64,000 nucleotides of DNA, from the NCBI GenBank assembly GCA_019279435.1, contig JAAALK010000080.1, positions 92,401,108 to 92,465,107 on the forward strand, read 5' to 3'. The notes under the pieces were generated by a model. The model was not told where the DNA came from, did not search any database, and saw only the letters and a list, made by a program, of their open reading frames with translations. Each line of letters opens with the position of its first letter. Position 1 is the first letter of the stretch. Below are positions 9,415-20,317 of this stretch, piece after piece. The stretch is from Zizania palustris. Its lineage: Eukaryota; Streptophyta; Magnoliopsida; Poales; Poaceae. Position numbers and translations under genes: made by a program.

Positions 9415-12400
9415 ATGCCTCCTAAGCGGAGCGCACCTCGCAATCCCACTCGGAGGTCCTCTCAGATCTCCGGAGAGATACCCTTCGACACAGTCGAAGT
9501 CGGAGGGTCTTCGACTATCCCTCCACCTCAAACTCCGCAAGGGGCTTCTATCCCTCGAGGATACGAAACCTCTCCGCCAACCCCTTCCATACTCCGACCG
9601 TCCGGAGTCATTCCGCCACCCTCCATCCCGAATCGAACTGATCATACCAGTTCTCAAGACCCGGAAGGTCCTTCCGGAGGAGATGAAGATAGCCTTGGAG
9701 ACATGGCCACTCAAATGGCCAACCTTCAAGCTGAGGTAGCGAGGTGGCGACAAGAGGCTGCGAACAGGCTTCGCTCTCAAGCCACCCCAGCTATCCCCGA
9801 AGTGCCCGAAGACGACGATCTTGGTTATCCCGAAGCCCCGGAGAACGCCTCTTACGACAATGAATCTCAGTTGCATCCTGAGCTGCAGAAGGTTCGCTTC
9901 GATCCAAAGTTCAAAACTTCGAAGCTCTGTAAGTATGCCGGAGATGAAGATCCCGGAGAGTTCGCGCGTTCTTATGCCCTAGCGATTGAAGCTAGCGGCG
10001 GAGACAGAGACACTATGGCGAAGTGCTTCCCGTTAGCTCTTCAAGGAGTGGCGTTGAGATGGTTCTGGTCTTTAAAGCCAGGATCAATCAATTCGTGGTC
10101 ACAGTTGAAGAGGAAGTTTATAAGTAACTTGCAGGGCACCTTCGTGCCTCCCATGTCAACAGGAAGCCTTTTCCAAGTGAAACAGCTCCCCGGAGAAACA
10201 TTGAGGCAGTACTTCAAGCGCTTCGCTCACACGAAGTCGCAAATTCGGGGGCTGTCCACATCCTCAGTGGTTGATGCGGCTCGGGAAGGCGTCAGTCATA
10301 AAGGCCTTCTGGATAAACTGCATCGGAAGAGCATCACCACAGTATCACAGCTGATGTCATACTTCGAAGAGTATGCGAGGTCAGAAGAGGGTTGGCTTCG
10401 GAGGACTGCTGCTGCTTCAACGGTATTGCAAGAAGTTAAAACAGAGGTGAAGACTTCGGCACAGCCGCAGGAACCAGTCTTCGAAGTGCAACATGATCGA
10501 AGAAGAGGGCAAAAGCACCCTCGCTCTGAAGTCTTGAACATTGCACCCCCGCAGAAGTTTGCACCAAGAGCTCCACAGTCTGCGGGGAACAAGTCCAGCG
10601 GCTGGAGGCCGTCAGGGAAAACGGCTGGCAAGGGCCAGACCCTTTTTTGCTGTATTCATGGAGAGAATCGAAGCCATGCAACTGACACTTGCAAGGATAT
10701 CCTTACCCTAAGGGGAGAATACTTGGAAAGAACTTCGGGTCGAGGTAGTACCGACCGAAGTCCAGCAGCAGCGCGCCCAGACCCGGTCCAGGCTGTAGCG
10801 CGGATAGAAAATTTTGATGCTGCAAGGCACCCTCCGGTGGCCAATGTTATGCCACCTCCGAAGCAAGAGGAAGGGCAAGATAGAGGAAAGAGAGTAGTTC
10901 TCCCTATCTCTGGAGGAGGTACCCTCGGAAGCATGTCCAAGAGACAGCGAAGAGAGTACGTTCGGGAAGTAGGTCATATTGGGACTTCGTCATCGGCAGC
11001 TGCAATGCCGGAGTGGTCTCATGTTCCAATATCTTTCTCTGCGGAGGATGCAGCTGGTATTAAGTTCCCGCATGCAGATCCATTGGTTATCACTGCTGAT
11101 ATTGCAGGGACTGAAGTCCGAAGGGTGCTAATTGACGGAGGTAGTTCGGCAGATATTATTTTTGTGCAAGCCTTCGATCAGTTATGCATTTCCCGGAAGC
11201 ATCTCCTCCCAGCGGCTCGTCCTCTGCAAGGCTTCGCAGGACCTCTGCTTGATGCACTCGGCCAGATAGGCTTGGAAGTAACCTTCGGAGAAGGTTTACT
11301 AGCCCGAACTAAAGAAGTTATCTTTGATGTGGTAGATGCCCCGTATGCTTATAATGTCATCTTCGGACGGGGCATGTTGAATCAGTTCGGAGCTGTGGCG
11401 CATCACAACTACTTATGCATGAAGATGCCCACACAAGCAGGAGTCCTAACAATCTTCGGAGATCAAGCCATGGCTCGGAGGGCAGAATATGATCACGGTC
11501 CTCCTCTTGATCCGAGGCAAGTAAACAGTGTCCAAGATAATGAAGAAATTTTTTCAGCCTCCTCCGAAGCTTCGAAGAAGTCGTTTCCAAGACCAAGTCC
11601 CGAAGGAGAGATTGCAACAAAGATCATTGTCAAAGATGGTAAAGAATACACCTTTCAATTTGGTAAAGATTTACCTCCTGAAGTTGCAACTTCCTTGGAA
11701 GAGGTCGTAGAAGAAAATTTGGATGTCTTCGCTTGGTCTGACGAAGATATCACCGGAGTCGATCGGGATATTATTGAGCACAGTTTACTTGTAAACCCGA
11801 AGGCCCGGCCTGTTCGACAAGGACTCCGGAAGATGTCCGCAGAGAGAGCTGCTCTAGCTAAGGACGAAGTTGAAAAACGGTTGAAGGCTGGGATTATCAG
11901 AGAAGTGGCTCACACAGAATGGTTAGCCAACCCAGTCTTCGTCAGGAAGAAGTCTTCCGGGAAGTGGCGCATGTGCATTGATTTCACATCTCTGAATAAA
12001 GCGTGCCCACGTGACCCCTACCCCATGCCCCAAATTGATCAACTAGTTGACTCCACTGCAGGTTCGGAGTTACTAAGCTTCCTTGACGCGTATTCTGGTT
12101 ATCATCAAATATGGTTGAAGCGCGAAGATGAAATCAAGACAAGCTTTGTAACTCCTTCGGGAGTCTTCTGCTATGTAAGAATGCCCTTCGGCTTAAGAAA
12201 TGCCGGGGCTACTTTTTCAAGATTAGTTGCTAAGGCTCTAGGTCATCAACTAGGTCGCAATGTGGAGGCCTATATGGATGATATTGTAATAAAGAGTGCT
12301 TTAAAGCACCAACATAGCCTAGACTTAGCAGAAACATTCAATAGCCTTCGGGCATGTGGGATCCGTCTTAACCCCGAAAAATGTATATTCGGAGCTAAGG

Positions 12401-14808
12401 CTGGAAAGTTGTTAGGGTACTTAGTTTCAAGCAGGGGAATTGAAGCTAGCCCTACTCAAATAACTGCGCTGCAGAAGATGGCTCCTCCGGAGAATTTAAA
12501 GCAAGTGCAAAAGCTGACTGGACGTCTAGCCGCACTTAGCAGGTTTTTATCAAGGTCTGCGGAGAGGAGCTTGCCAATATTTAAAGCTTTGAAAGGGTCC
12601 GAAGATTTTGCATGGACACCGGAGTGTCAGAAAAGCTTCGAAGATATTAAAGATTATCTCAGCAATCTTGCTACACTTACGGTGCCTATTGCGGACGAAA
12701 CCCTACTTCTGTATCTTGCAGCTACAGGTTCAGCTGTCAGCGCAGTCCTTGTCAGAGAAGCGGATATCAATGGGAAGTTGGTCCAAAATCCTGTCTATTT
12801 TGTATCCGAAGCATTGTCAGGAGCGAAGACAAGATACTCCGAACTTGAGAAGTTCGTTTATGCTCTGATAATGGCTTCGAGGAAGCTAAGACATTATTTT
12901 TTGGCTCACAATGTAATTGTACCAACTTCGTATCCTTTAGGAGATATGCTCCGAAGCAAAGATTCCACTGGAAGGATTGGAAAGTGGGCAGTAGAGCTAG
13001 CACCCTTCGGCATATCTTTCCTGGCAAGGACAGCTATCAAATCTCAAGTCCTAGCAGACTTCGTAGCAGAATGGACTCCACCTGCGAAGTTGACTCCAGA
13101 AAAATCAGATGACGGAGTTTGGATTGTTTACTCCGATGGGGCTTTCCAAGCATCCGGAGCAGGCATTGGGGCAGTATTGATTTCACCGTCAGGGCAAAGA
13201 GCAATGTACTCTGCAAGACTCAACTTTAAGTCTACCAATAATATAGCGGAGTACGAAGGGATTTTATTGGGACTCCGGAAAGCACGTGCTCTAGGGGCTA
13301 CAAGAATAATTATAAAGACAGATTCTCAGATAGTAGCAGGGCACGTAGACAAAAGTTTTCAAGTCCGACATCCACAACTTGCAAAGTACTTAGAAGAAAT
13401 CCGCAAGATCGAAGCACACTTCAAGGGTATTTCCATTCGGAGTATACCAAGAGCTGAAAACGTGCAAGCGGACATTTTAGCGAAGGCTGCAGCCGGAGCT
13501 GTGGATGTACCTGAAGAAGCTTTCTATGAGGAGCTCAATATACCTTCGGTGCCACAAATTGCCTCTGCGGAGATTCTTTGCATTCCTAGTGCAGATTGGA
13601 AAGATTCAATCATAGAACTCTTGCAAGGAGGAACAAATTTGCCCGAAGAGCCCCAGTTGTCAAGATTAAAGCTCAGAGCAAGAAACTATCAGTTAATCAA
13701 CGGTATATTATACAAGGCCGGAGTATGTTCCCCTTTACTCCGATGTATATCTCAAGCCGAAGGCCAAGAAATTCTTCGAGAAATTCACGAAGGCCTTTGT
13801 GGAAGCCATTTAGCCCCTAGAGCTCTGGCGGGAAAAACACTTCGCCAGGGGCTTTATTGGCCCACAATAACAGCTGATGCGGAGAGCTTGGTCCGTACTT
13901 GTCAAGGATGCCAGTGGATGGGTCGACGGAGTCATCGCCCACCAACAGCTCTTCAAGTCATAGCTCCGGTATGGCCTATGGCCAGATGGGGTATGGATCT
14001 AATTGGTCCCTTTCCGTTAGCAAAGGGAAATCTGAAGTTCGCAGTGGTAGCTATTGAATATTTTTCTAAGTGGGTAGAAGCAGAGCCCTTAACAGCTATC
14101 ACTTCGAACAATGTACAGAAATTCTTCTGGAAGAACATTATTTACCGGTTCGGAGTGCCTAGATATCTCACAGTTGATAATGGAACACAGTTCGACGCAG
14201 AACCCTTCAGGAAATTTTGCGAAGACCTAGGCATTCAGCTATATTTTGCTGCAGTGAGACATCCTCAGTCGAATGGAGCCGTTGAGCGAGCCAATGGAAA
14301 TATTTTATCAGGGCTAAATCGAAGAATAGTAGGATTATCAAAGGGACTGTGGACCGAAGAGCTTCCGAAGATTCTGTGGTCCATTCGGACTACGCAAACA
14401 AGGTCCACAGGTTTTACTCCGTTCAGACTACTATTCGGAGATGAAGCTATGACTCCAACAGAGCTAAAAGGGGGGTCATTTCGCAGCACCGAACCGGACA
14501 TCGAAGAAGAAAGACAAGCTTCGTTAGATTTGTCAGAAGAAACAAGACTTCGGGCTGTAGCTAATTTATCAAAATATCATCAGCAGACGAAGACTTGGTA
14601 TGACCCGAAGGTTAAGCTCAGCAAGTTAAGGCCGGGTCATCTTGTTCTACGAAGCATTATAGCACCAGGGAAGTTAGGCAATAAATGGGAAGGTCCATAT
14701 CTAATTGTCCGCTCAGGGCGCCCTGATTCATTCAAATTAGCTAATTTAGAAGGTGAAGAGTTAGCACATACTTGGCATGCGGAGCACCTGAAACGATACT
14801 TCGCATAA
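9415..14808 (+). CDS. Gag-pol polyprotein of element A (1797 aa, intact)
   Basis: A single frame with no stop encodes, in order: gag (about residues 150-310, with ALRWFWSLKPGSINSWSQLKRKF); a Cys/His knuckle near 410 (CCIHGENRSHATDTC); an aspartic protease (RRVLIDGGSSADIIF, catalytic Asp near 573); reverse transcriptase (catalytic YMDD at about 953-956); RNase H (IVYSDGAFQASGAGIG near 1237); and integrase. The integrase has an HHCC-type zinc site (EIHEGLCGSH, then CQGCQW) and a DDE core: GMDLIGPF near 1526, TVDNGTQF near 1587 and the Glu of GAVERANG exactly 36 residues later, which is the DD35E spacing. Gag builds the particle, RT/RNase H copies the RNA, and integrase inserts it. All key residues are present. 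No gag-pol stop or frameshift is seen, so protease must release the parts. The start ATG lies 62 bp after the LTR. Confidence 0.95.
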   Translation: MPPKRSAPRNPTRRSSQISGEIPFDTVEVGGSSTIPPPQTPQGASIPRGYETSPPTPSILRPSGVIPPPSIPNRTDHTSSQDPEGPSGGDEDSLGDMATQMANLQAEVARWRQEAANRLRSQATPAIPEVPEDDDLGYPEAPENASYDNESQLHPELQKVRFDPKFKTSKLCKYAGDEDPGEFARSYALAIEASGGDRDTMAKCFPLALQGVALRWFWSLKPGSINSWSQLKRKFISNLQGTFVPPMSTGSLFQVKQLPGETLRQYFKRFAHTKSQIRGLSTSSVVDAAREGVSHKGLLDKLHRKSITTVSQLMSYFEEYARSEEGWLRRTAAASTVLQEVKTEVKTSAQPQEPVFEVQHDRRRGQKHPRSEVLNIAPPQKFAPRAPQSAGNKSSGWRPSGKTAGKGQTLFCCIHGENRSHATDTCKDILTLRGEYLERTSGRGSTDRSPAAARPDPVQAVARIENFDAARHPPVANVMPPPKQEEGQDRGKRVVLPISGGGTLGSMSKRQRREYVREVGHIGTSSSAAAMPEWSHVPISFSAEDAAGIKFPHADPLVITADIAGTEVRRVLIDGGSSADIIFVQAFDQLCISRKHLLPAARPLQGFAGPLLDALGQIGLEVTFGEGLLARTKEVIFDVVDAPYAYNVIFGRGMLNQFGAVAHHNYLCMKMPTQAGVLTIFGDQAMARRAEYDHGPPLDPRQVNSVQDNEEIFSASSEASKKSFPRPSPEGEIATKIIVKDGKEYTFQFGKDLPPEVATSLEEVVEENLDVFAWSDEDITGVDRDIIEHSLLVNPKARPVRQGLRKMSAERAALAKDEVEKRLKAGIIREVAHTEWLANPVFVRKKSSGKWRMCIDFTSLNKACPRDPYPMPQIDQLVDSTAGSELLSFLDAYSGYHQIWLKREDEIKTSFVTPSGVFCYVRMPFGLRNAGATFSRLVAKALGHQLGRNVEAYMDDIVIKSALKHQHSLDLAETFNSLRACGIRLNPEKCIFGAKAGKLLGYLVSSRGIEASPTQITALQKMAPPENLKQVQKLTGRLAALSRFLSRSAERSLPIFKALKGSEDFAWTPECQKSFEDIKDYLSNLATLTVPIADETLLLYLAATGSAVSAVLVREADINGKLVQNPVYFVSEALSGAKTRYSELEKFVYALIMASRKLRHYFLAHNVIVPTSYPLGDMLRSKDSTGRIGKWAVELAPFGISFLARTAIKSQVLADFVAEWTPPAKLTPEKSDDGVWIVYSDGAFQASGAGIGAVLISPSGQRAMYSARLNFKSTNNIAEYEGILLGLRKARALGATRIIIKTDSQIVAGHVDKSFQVRHPQLAKYLEEIRKIEAHFKGISIRSIPRAENVQADILAKAAAGAVDVPEEAFYEELNIPSVPQIASAEILCIPSADWKDSIIELLQGGTNLPEEPQLSRLKLRARNYQLINGILYKAGVCSPLLRCISQAEGQEILREIHEGLCGSHLAPRALAGKTLRQGLYWPTITADAESLVRTCQGCQWMGRRSHRPPTALQVIAPVWPMARWGMDLIGPFPLAKGNLKFAVVAIEYFSKWVEAEPLTAITSNNVQKFFWKNIIYRFGVPRYLTVDNGTQFDAEPFRKFCEDLGIQLYFAAVRHPQSNGAVERANGNILSGLNRRIVGLSKGLWTEELPKILWSIRTTQTRSTGFTPFRLLFGDEAMTPTELKGGSFRSTEPDIEEERQASLDLSEETRLRAVANLSKYHQQTKTWYDPKVKLSKLRPGHLVLRSIIAPGKLGNKWEGPYLIVRSGRPDSFKLANLEGEELAHTWHAEHLKRYFA

Positions 14809-15066
14809 GGGCTCCTTGTAATTCGCTTGTAATCACCTCTAAATTAATAAAGCATACACCCTGATAGTTGCCTTCCCCTCATAAACTCCCAGCTTCCCGA
14901 GCGGACGCGCTGGAACCGTGGGGTCGACCGAGAGGGAAGTGTCATTAAGCTGGGCTGTATTTCCGGACTTCGAACCCATAAAGTCGAAGCCTCCGGTGTG
15001 GTGGCTGAAATCCATCCGGAGCCCAGGCCACGGCTTGTAGGCATCCGTAAAAGAGCCAATACCACA

Positions 15067-15370
15067 TTCTACGGAGTCCAAGCCATTGGCTGGTAGACTT
15101 CCGTAAAAAGAGCCGAAGGTGGCCAAAATCTACGGAGTCCAAGCTGCAGCTTGCAGACATCCGTAAAAAGAGCCGAAGGTGGCCAAATTCTGCGAAGTCC
15201 AAGCCATTGGCTGGTAGACTTCTGCAAAAATAGCCGAAGGTGGCTACAATTATACGGAGTCCAAGCCATTGGCTGGTAGACATCCGTAAAAAGAGCCGAA
15301 GGTGGCCAAATTCTGCGAAGTCCAAGCCATTGGCTGGTAGACTTCTGCAAAAATAGCCGAAGGTGGCTAA
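15067..15370 (+). repeat. 60-bp tandem repeat array in element A (about 5 copies)
   Basis: Five units of about 60 bp share GCGAAGTCC/ACGGAGTCC, AAGCCATTGGCTGGTAGAC, AAAAAGAGCCGAAGGTGGC. Units 3 and 5 are nearly identical (TCTGCGAAG, TTCTGCAAAAATAGCC), which suggests duplication of two-unit blocks. A degenerate unit precedes them from about 14985. The array sits between the pol stop and the 3' end of the antisense gene, a place where Tat elements often carry tandem repeats. The flanks 14809-15066 and 15371-15733 show no other gene. Confidence 0.85.
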
Positions 15371-15733
15371 AGCAAAACAGCATTTGAGCCATGAGCTTCG
15401 AATGTCTGTTAACATAAGTCCAAAGTGACAAATTCTTTAAGACACTAAAGTGTCCTGGAAGTTATCTCAATTGATTTCTTTCGTTAAACAAAGGTACCAA
15501 GTTACCATTCTTCTGACTACAAAAAGTCGAAGACATTTCATAAGATTTCAAAAGATCTTTAAATGACAGAGGGGCTCCGAACCCCCAAAAAATTGTACTC
15601 CGAAGTTTTTTCTTTGCGCATAACCATCTTTGAATACATTTCGAAGTTGCTTATACCCAAAGAGGGGCTAGTAAATATGGAGACAATTTTAAATCGGCAT
15701 TCATTATTAAAATAAATGTGTTTACAGATTACA

Positions 15734-18700
15734 CTATGAAAAATTGGTATCTATACCAAGAAGGAATCGGAGACCTCTTCGGTCCCGAGAGCTAGGAGTG
15801 GAACGACTAGTTCCAACATCGGAAGTTCTAAGAACTTTATGTTTAACTCTCTTCCTCCCCTTCGAAGCTCTAAAATCCTTCTGCTCTTGTTGAAGCTCGG
15901 CCCAAGTTCGAAGTCGCTCGGGGCTTCTTTCCCAGCTTCTAAGATCTTCAGATCTTTTATTTTGGGCTTCACCTTCGTCTTCAGACCAATTAGTGTCTTC
16001 AGAAGACGAGGTGTTTGCGTCAACCTCTTTATCTTCCTCTTTAATATAAGACAATACGTCTTTGATTACTTCGGGCGCAATAACGCCGGAGTCATCTCGA
16101 GGAATAAGAAATCGAGGACGCTTATAACTCTTTAGAAGTTCGAAGGTGTTCCACAATGAACGAAGTTCGTTGTTAAGCTCTAACACTTCGATATCTTCCA
16201 TAAGAGGCAAAGCCTAAAAATATAACAAGGAAGACTTTCATTGATAAATGTTTACAAGCATGAGCTTTACATAATCAAAAAATCCTAAGTAATTCCTAAA
16301 CCTGCGGGTTCGGAGGAGGCTGACTGCTCGAAGCTTGACTCCGAACTTGCTTCTGGCGTTGGCCTTCATCAATCCAAGCCTTGATCGCAGAACGACCTTC
16401 GGCTCTCCATGAAGTTTGAAAGGCTCGCCAGGCGGCAGTCACGCCTTCGGAAGGATTCAAAAGTCTCTCGTCATCGAAGGTGATGGAGCCCTCTGCGCTC
16501 GGAGTGATTGTTCGGCCCAAATCCTCGTAGTAACGAAGTAATCCGAGGGCAGACACTTTTCCGGAGAGTTCTCCATAACGCATGCCTGCCGTCTTCATTT
16601 GCTTCGCCGCTCCTTGGATCCTCTTTAACCGGCGCAGTAGAGTCACATTGTCATCCGAAGGTAGTGATCCGGTAGTACCGAAGTACTCCAAAACACCTAG
16701 CATCTGCTCGATGACCTCCGAAGCCACCTTCTCAGACTTAAGCTTCTCCGCAATAAGCGCATCCTTGGCCGAAGTCGTTTCTGCTAGAACTCCAGAAATT
16801 CTAGCATTCTCCGTAGTCAAAGTATTCTTTTGAGTCAGGAGTTGGCCAGCTTCTTCTTGGAGCCTCACAAGTTCGGACCCCTTAGCAGCATCCTCCTTCC
16901 GCAGTTTTTCAATCTCTGCTCGAAGCACAACTCTTTCTGCTTCGAGCTCTTTCTTCGCAGCCTCCAAGCTTTGCCTAGCCCTTCGCTCTGTTGATATTAT
17001 ATTATCCATCTGAGCTACTCGACCTTCGGAGAAGTTAAAATTTCTTTGAAGAGCTTCGTTTTCTTCCCGAAGTTGAGCAATTTCATTTTCGCCCGATAAA
17101 GCTGCGGCGCGGGACAAGACTGCTTGCTAAGAAAAAAGAAAAACTGAAATTAGAAATTATTCATATATAATTTGCTATTTGGTTCGAAGATGCTTCGTAC
17201 CTGGTAGGCTGCTCTTTCTATAGCAATGTTAAGCTCCGAACTTTTCGCCCTGCTTAAAAGGGCTACCAGTTCTGTTTCCCCGACTTTGCGACTGGCTTGA
17301 CCCAAAGGTTTAACCAAAGTCCGAAGTCCGGATCTCTCCTCCAAAAAAGGAGTTAAGAGAGGAAGCATTACCGAAGCCTTCTGATCAGCTCTGCTCAGCG
17401 AAGGTCCGGAGAGTTCTTCTGAGGCCCTTGGAACTTCTGAAGATGGCCCCCCCTCAGTTGATTCACTTTCATCTGTTGACTCAGATGAAGTCGATCCTTG
17501 AGTAGGGAGAGGCTCTATGTGTCTTTTACCTCTTCCAGGCCCCTGTTGAGTAACCTCCGGGTGAGGCTCCGAAGTTGTCGAAGGCCTTTGAATTGTATCT
17601 TCGTGAGGTACTTCGACAATAGGAGGCTCTGAAAAAACAAAAATATTATACATTGTATAATTTTGCATAAATTGATATGAATTATGTGAAATCTACCTTC
17701 GACATTCTCCGGGAGATCGAGCACTGGACTGATCGGAGGATCAAAAATGAAGTCATCATCCGAATCAGCCGTTAAATATTGGACTACAGGAGCATCGTCC
17801 TGGGCAGTCCTCGTTGCTTCTTCGGGAATCAAAGCCATAGTGACTTCGACCCCACCTTCATTCACAGGAACTTCGTCCTGAGTTGCATCTTCTTGAACTA
17901 CCGAAGTCCTTGGTTGATCAACATTATCTCCGGACTCCGGTACGTTCGCAGGTACTTCGGCTTGTGCGGCCCTTTGAGTTTCATTCTCTTCCATCAGGTG
18001 CACAAGCAATCTTCCCGTTTCTTCTTGGGAGTCGGAAACCGAAGCTCTTGAGCTCGAAGGTGCAGGATCTGACGGTGCGAGGTTCTTCGGCTTACGAGCC
18101 ACCTTCTTCACCGGAGTTTTTGCTGAACTTGAAGTTCCAGCTTCGGCTTTCCTTTTCTGAGGCCCTTTCTCCAAAGGCGCCCAATCCATCAGAGGGGGAG
18201 GAGTGAGTTTCAGCATTCCCCATACTCTGTTAAATCTCTCCCAACTCCCAACCAGTTTAATTCGCCACTCTTTCTCAGTCGGAGTTGGAGCACCCAAGAT
18301 CTTTTCCGAAGCCCTTATAATCTGTTCTGAAGTAACAGGGGCCGAAGAAACTGCAAAATAAATAATTCAAGTTAGTTTTTTCTTCGAAGTAAATATGTTT
18401 AATGCATGTTGGTTTCGAAGTTACCTGTAGGACTTGAAGTCAAGTTAATTTTGCGAAGACCGCCTTCGGAGTCATCTTCGAAGATGATAGGCCAGTTGGC
18501 CATCAGTGGAGGAATTTGAAGACCGATGAATTCTTCAGCCAAGTCTCGCATACTGAGTCTTCGGCTAACTTTTTCAAGCAGGTTCAGACGGGCTTCGAAT
18601 TGGCCTTCGTCGGGTCGCACCAAAGCTTCCTTTCGGAATTGGATTTCTTTAAGAGGTCCGGCCAGAGGATTGCTTGCCCCAACTTCGGCATAGAACCATT

Positions 18701-19367
18701 TCAGAATCCAATCGGTGTACCATCTGGCGTTGATAGCTTTGGCAGGAAATCGAAGGGCATACTCATCCCGAAGTCTAAAGTTGATACTACCAAAAGATAT
18801 TACTACTTTTTCACCTCCGGGAGTTACGAAGGTTTTTGGCTGGCAGGTTGCTCTATGTAATGCAGCGAAGATTTCAGCCCTTCCTTCACATCCTTCGGCT
18901 CTTAAGGCCCACTCAAAAATAGCTAATCTAGCTACCGCATTCGGAGATAGTTGAGGGAGGGTTACATGGAATAGGTCGAGTACCTCCGCCAAAAAGTCCA
19001 CTGCAGGGAGACCCAAGCCTGCTTCGAAGAAGGCTTCGAACAATACCACTTCTCCGGGTCTTGGCACTGGAATTACTTCTTTCCCCGGCTTCCGAATCAT
19101 AACTCCCGCACCGATATTCCCTCCTACTGCGATTGTCAAGGACTCTCTTTTGCAGGTCGAAGGCCCCAACTGGAAGGACTGATCTAAATACTTGGTTGAC
19201 GGGGGGCACAAACCTTGGTCAGCAGAGATTTGGGGGTTTCCCCCTCCAGCCGCCATAGATGTTGCTGCGGCCACCGAAGGTATCGCCGCCAACGTTGCTG
19301 CTGCTGCTGCTGCCGCCTGTTGTCGAGCCACAATCGACGGAGGCGCTGATCCCTTGGTCTTCGCCAT
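15734..19367 (-). CDS. Antisense five-exon gene of element A (Transposase_28-like, 1109 aa)
   Basis: Five exons on the strand opposite gag-pol join in phase: 19367-18425, 18350-17697, 17628-17201, 17126-16302, 16213-15734. Introns are 74, 68, 74 and 88 bp, each GT-AG (for example CAG|GTAACTT with TTTTGCAG). The exons total 3330 nt, exactly 1110 codons including the stop. The protein begins MAKTKGSAPP with an Ala-rich stretch (18-40). From about residue 105 it has the domain called 'putative gypsy type transposon' (FEAFFEAGLGLPAVDFLAEVL, LSPNAVARLAIFEWALR). Exon 2 has basic patches (KRKAEAG, KKVARKPK), exon 4 is a long coiled coil (about 685-820), and exon 5 has an acidic then a basic tail. 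A TATA box lies at 19487-19494. The function is unknown; antisense ORFs are known in Tat/Grande-type elements. Splicing is inferred from the sequence, not observed. Confidence 0.85.
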
Positions 19368-19486
19368 TGCAATCTTTGGATCGCTTTGGAGGAACTGGAG
19401 GCTAGGGTTTAAGAACTCAAGGGGCTCAGAAATCTTTTGATTGTGAGAAAGCGGTGAAAAGGTAACCGGGTAACTTCTAAGCCCTT

Positions 19487-19494
19487 AATTTATA
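19487..19494 (-). promoter_or_regulatory. TATA box for the antisense gene of element A
   Basis: The minus strand reads CTATAAATTAAGGGC about 120 bp upstream of the ATG at 19367. Related TATA boxes occur upstream of the antisense-gene copies in elements B (36021-36028) and D (45260-45267). Confidence 0.65.
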
Positions 19495-19812
19495 GCCTAG
19501 ACTTCACTTTTTTACCGTTAATCCATGTCGTTCCGCATTCCTGCCGTTACTTCTTTCACGAAATTAACGCCTGCTACAGTTTCCGTTGTAAACAGAAACT
19601 AACGGCTATATCTTCTAAGTCTAAAAAGACTTTCGAACTTCCTGAGTCAATTCTAAGATAGTTCGAAAAGTAACTACCTTAAGACTAATTCGAAGTTCAT
19701 ATCTTCATGCATTTCGGAGATAAAATAAAAACCAATAACCCCTATGATTGGTTATCTTTTCTTTCCGTATACTGCTCTCCTAACGTTACAGGTCGAACGG
19801 AGAAGCGTATTC

Positions 19813-19822
19813 GAGGGGCTAC
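19813..19822 (+). promoter_or_regulatory. Polypurine tract of element A
   Basis: GAGGGGCTAC stands directly before the 3' LTR start at 19823. The same motif precedes the LTR at 36375 (B) and, on the minus strand, the LTR ending at 44994 (D). Confidence 0.85.
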
Positions 19823-20317
19823 TGTTGGGGGAAAATATCTCATCTTCAGGGTTATTGCCGAAGATGCATAAAGGCAGTCAACCAGTTCGAAGATTCTCCG
19901 AAGATTATCTTCGAAGATACTCGGAACCTCGTTCGAAGCCCGAAGACAGGCATTGGTTCGAAGTATGTCTTCGAACTAAAGCCCTTCAAGATCTTTTCTG
20001 TCAGCTAAGATGGAAGACTTATCTTCTTTCTTATTAGATTAGTCTTTTACCATTTTAGCCCTATTAAGGAAACCGAATAGTTTCCCTAATGTCGGTTGTA
20101 ATAGAGGGGTAAATAGGTCTTTTCCTTAATATTGGGGCCTATAAATACCCCCCATTTCACCCTGTAATGGGGACCGAATACAAGTGATTCAATACACACT
20201 TTCGAACTATTCTAAGCTATTATCCTTTCGGAGGCTTAGAACAGTTTGCTTCACAAATACTTCGTTTGTTAGTTTCTTTTCTACAGAAACCTGTTAGCGT
20301 AATCTTTTACGCCAACA
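19823..20317 (+). repeat. 3' LTR of element A
   Basis: This 495-bp LTR matches the 5' LTR apart from two substitutions seen by eye. It is followed by the target duplication GCCGC. Confidence 0.95.

Larger units (their letters stand above)
8858..20317 (+). mobile_element. Intact Tat-type Ty3/gypsy LTR retrotransposon (element A)
   Basis: This is a complete 11,460-bp element. It has two 495-bp LTRs (8858-9352 and 19823-20317) beginning TGTTGGGGG and ending CCAACA, flanked by the perfect 5-bp target duplication GCCGC (8853-8857, 20318-20322). A TGGCGCC-type primer site follows the 5' LTR and a GAGGGGCTAC polypurine tract precedes the 3' LTR. The LTRs differ at two sites by eye (G/A near position 48 and C/G near 438). 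At the often-used 1.3e-8 per site per year that is roughly 0.15 million years. Inside are an uninterrupted gag-pol (plus strand), a 60-bp tandem repeat and a five-exon antisense gene. It is inserted in the gag of element I, in the opposite orientation. Confidence 0.95.

Noticed and set aside
9397..14501. Minus-strand frames under gag-pol of element A
   Set aside because: They are short, overlap a long intact gag-pol on the other strand and show no family motif.
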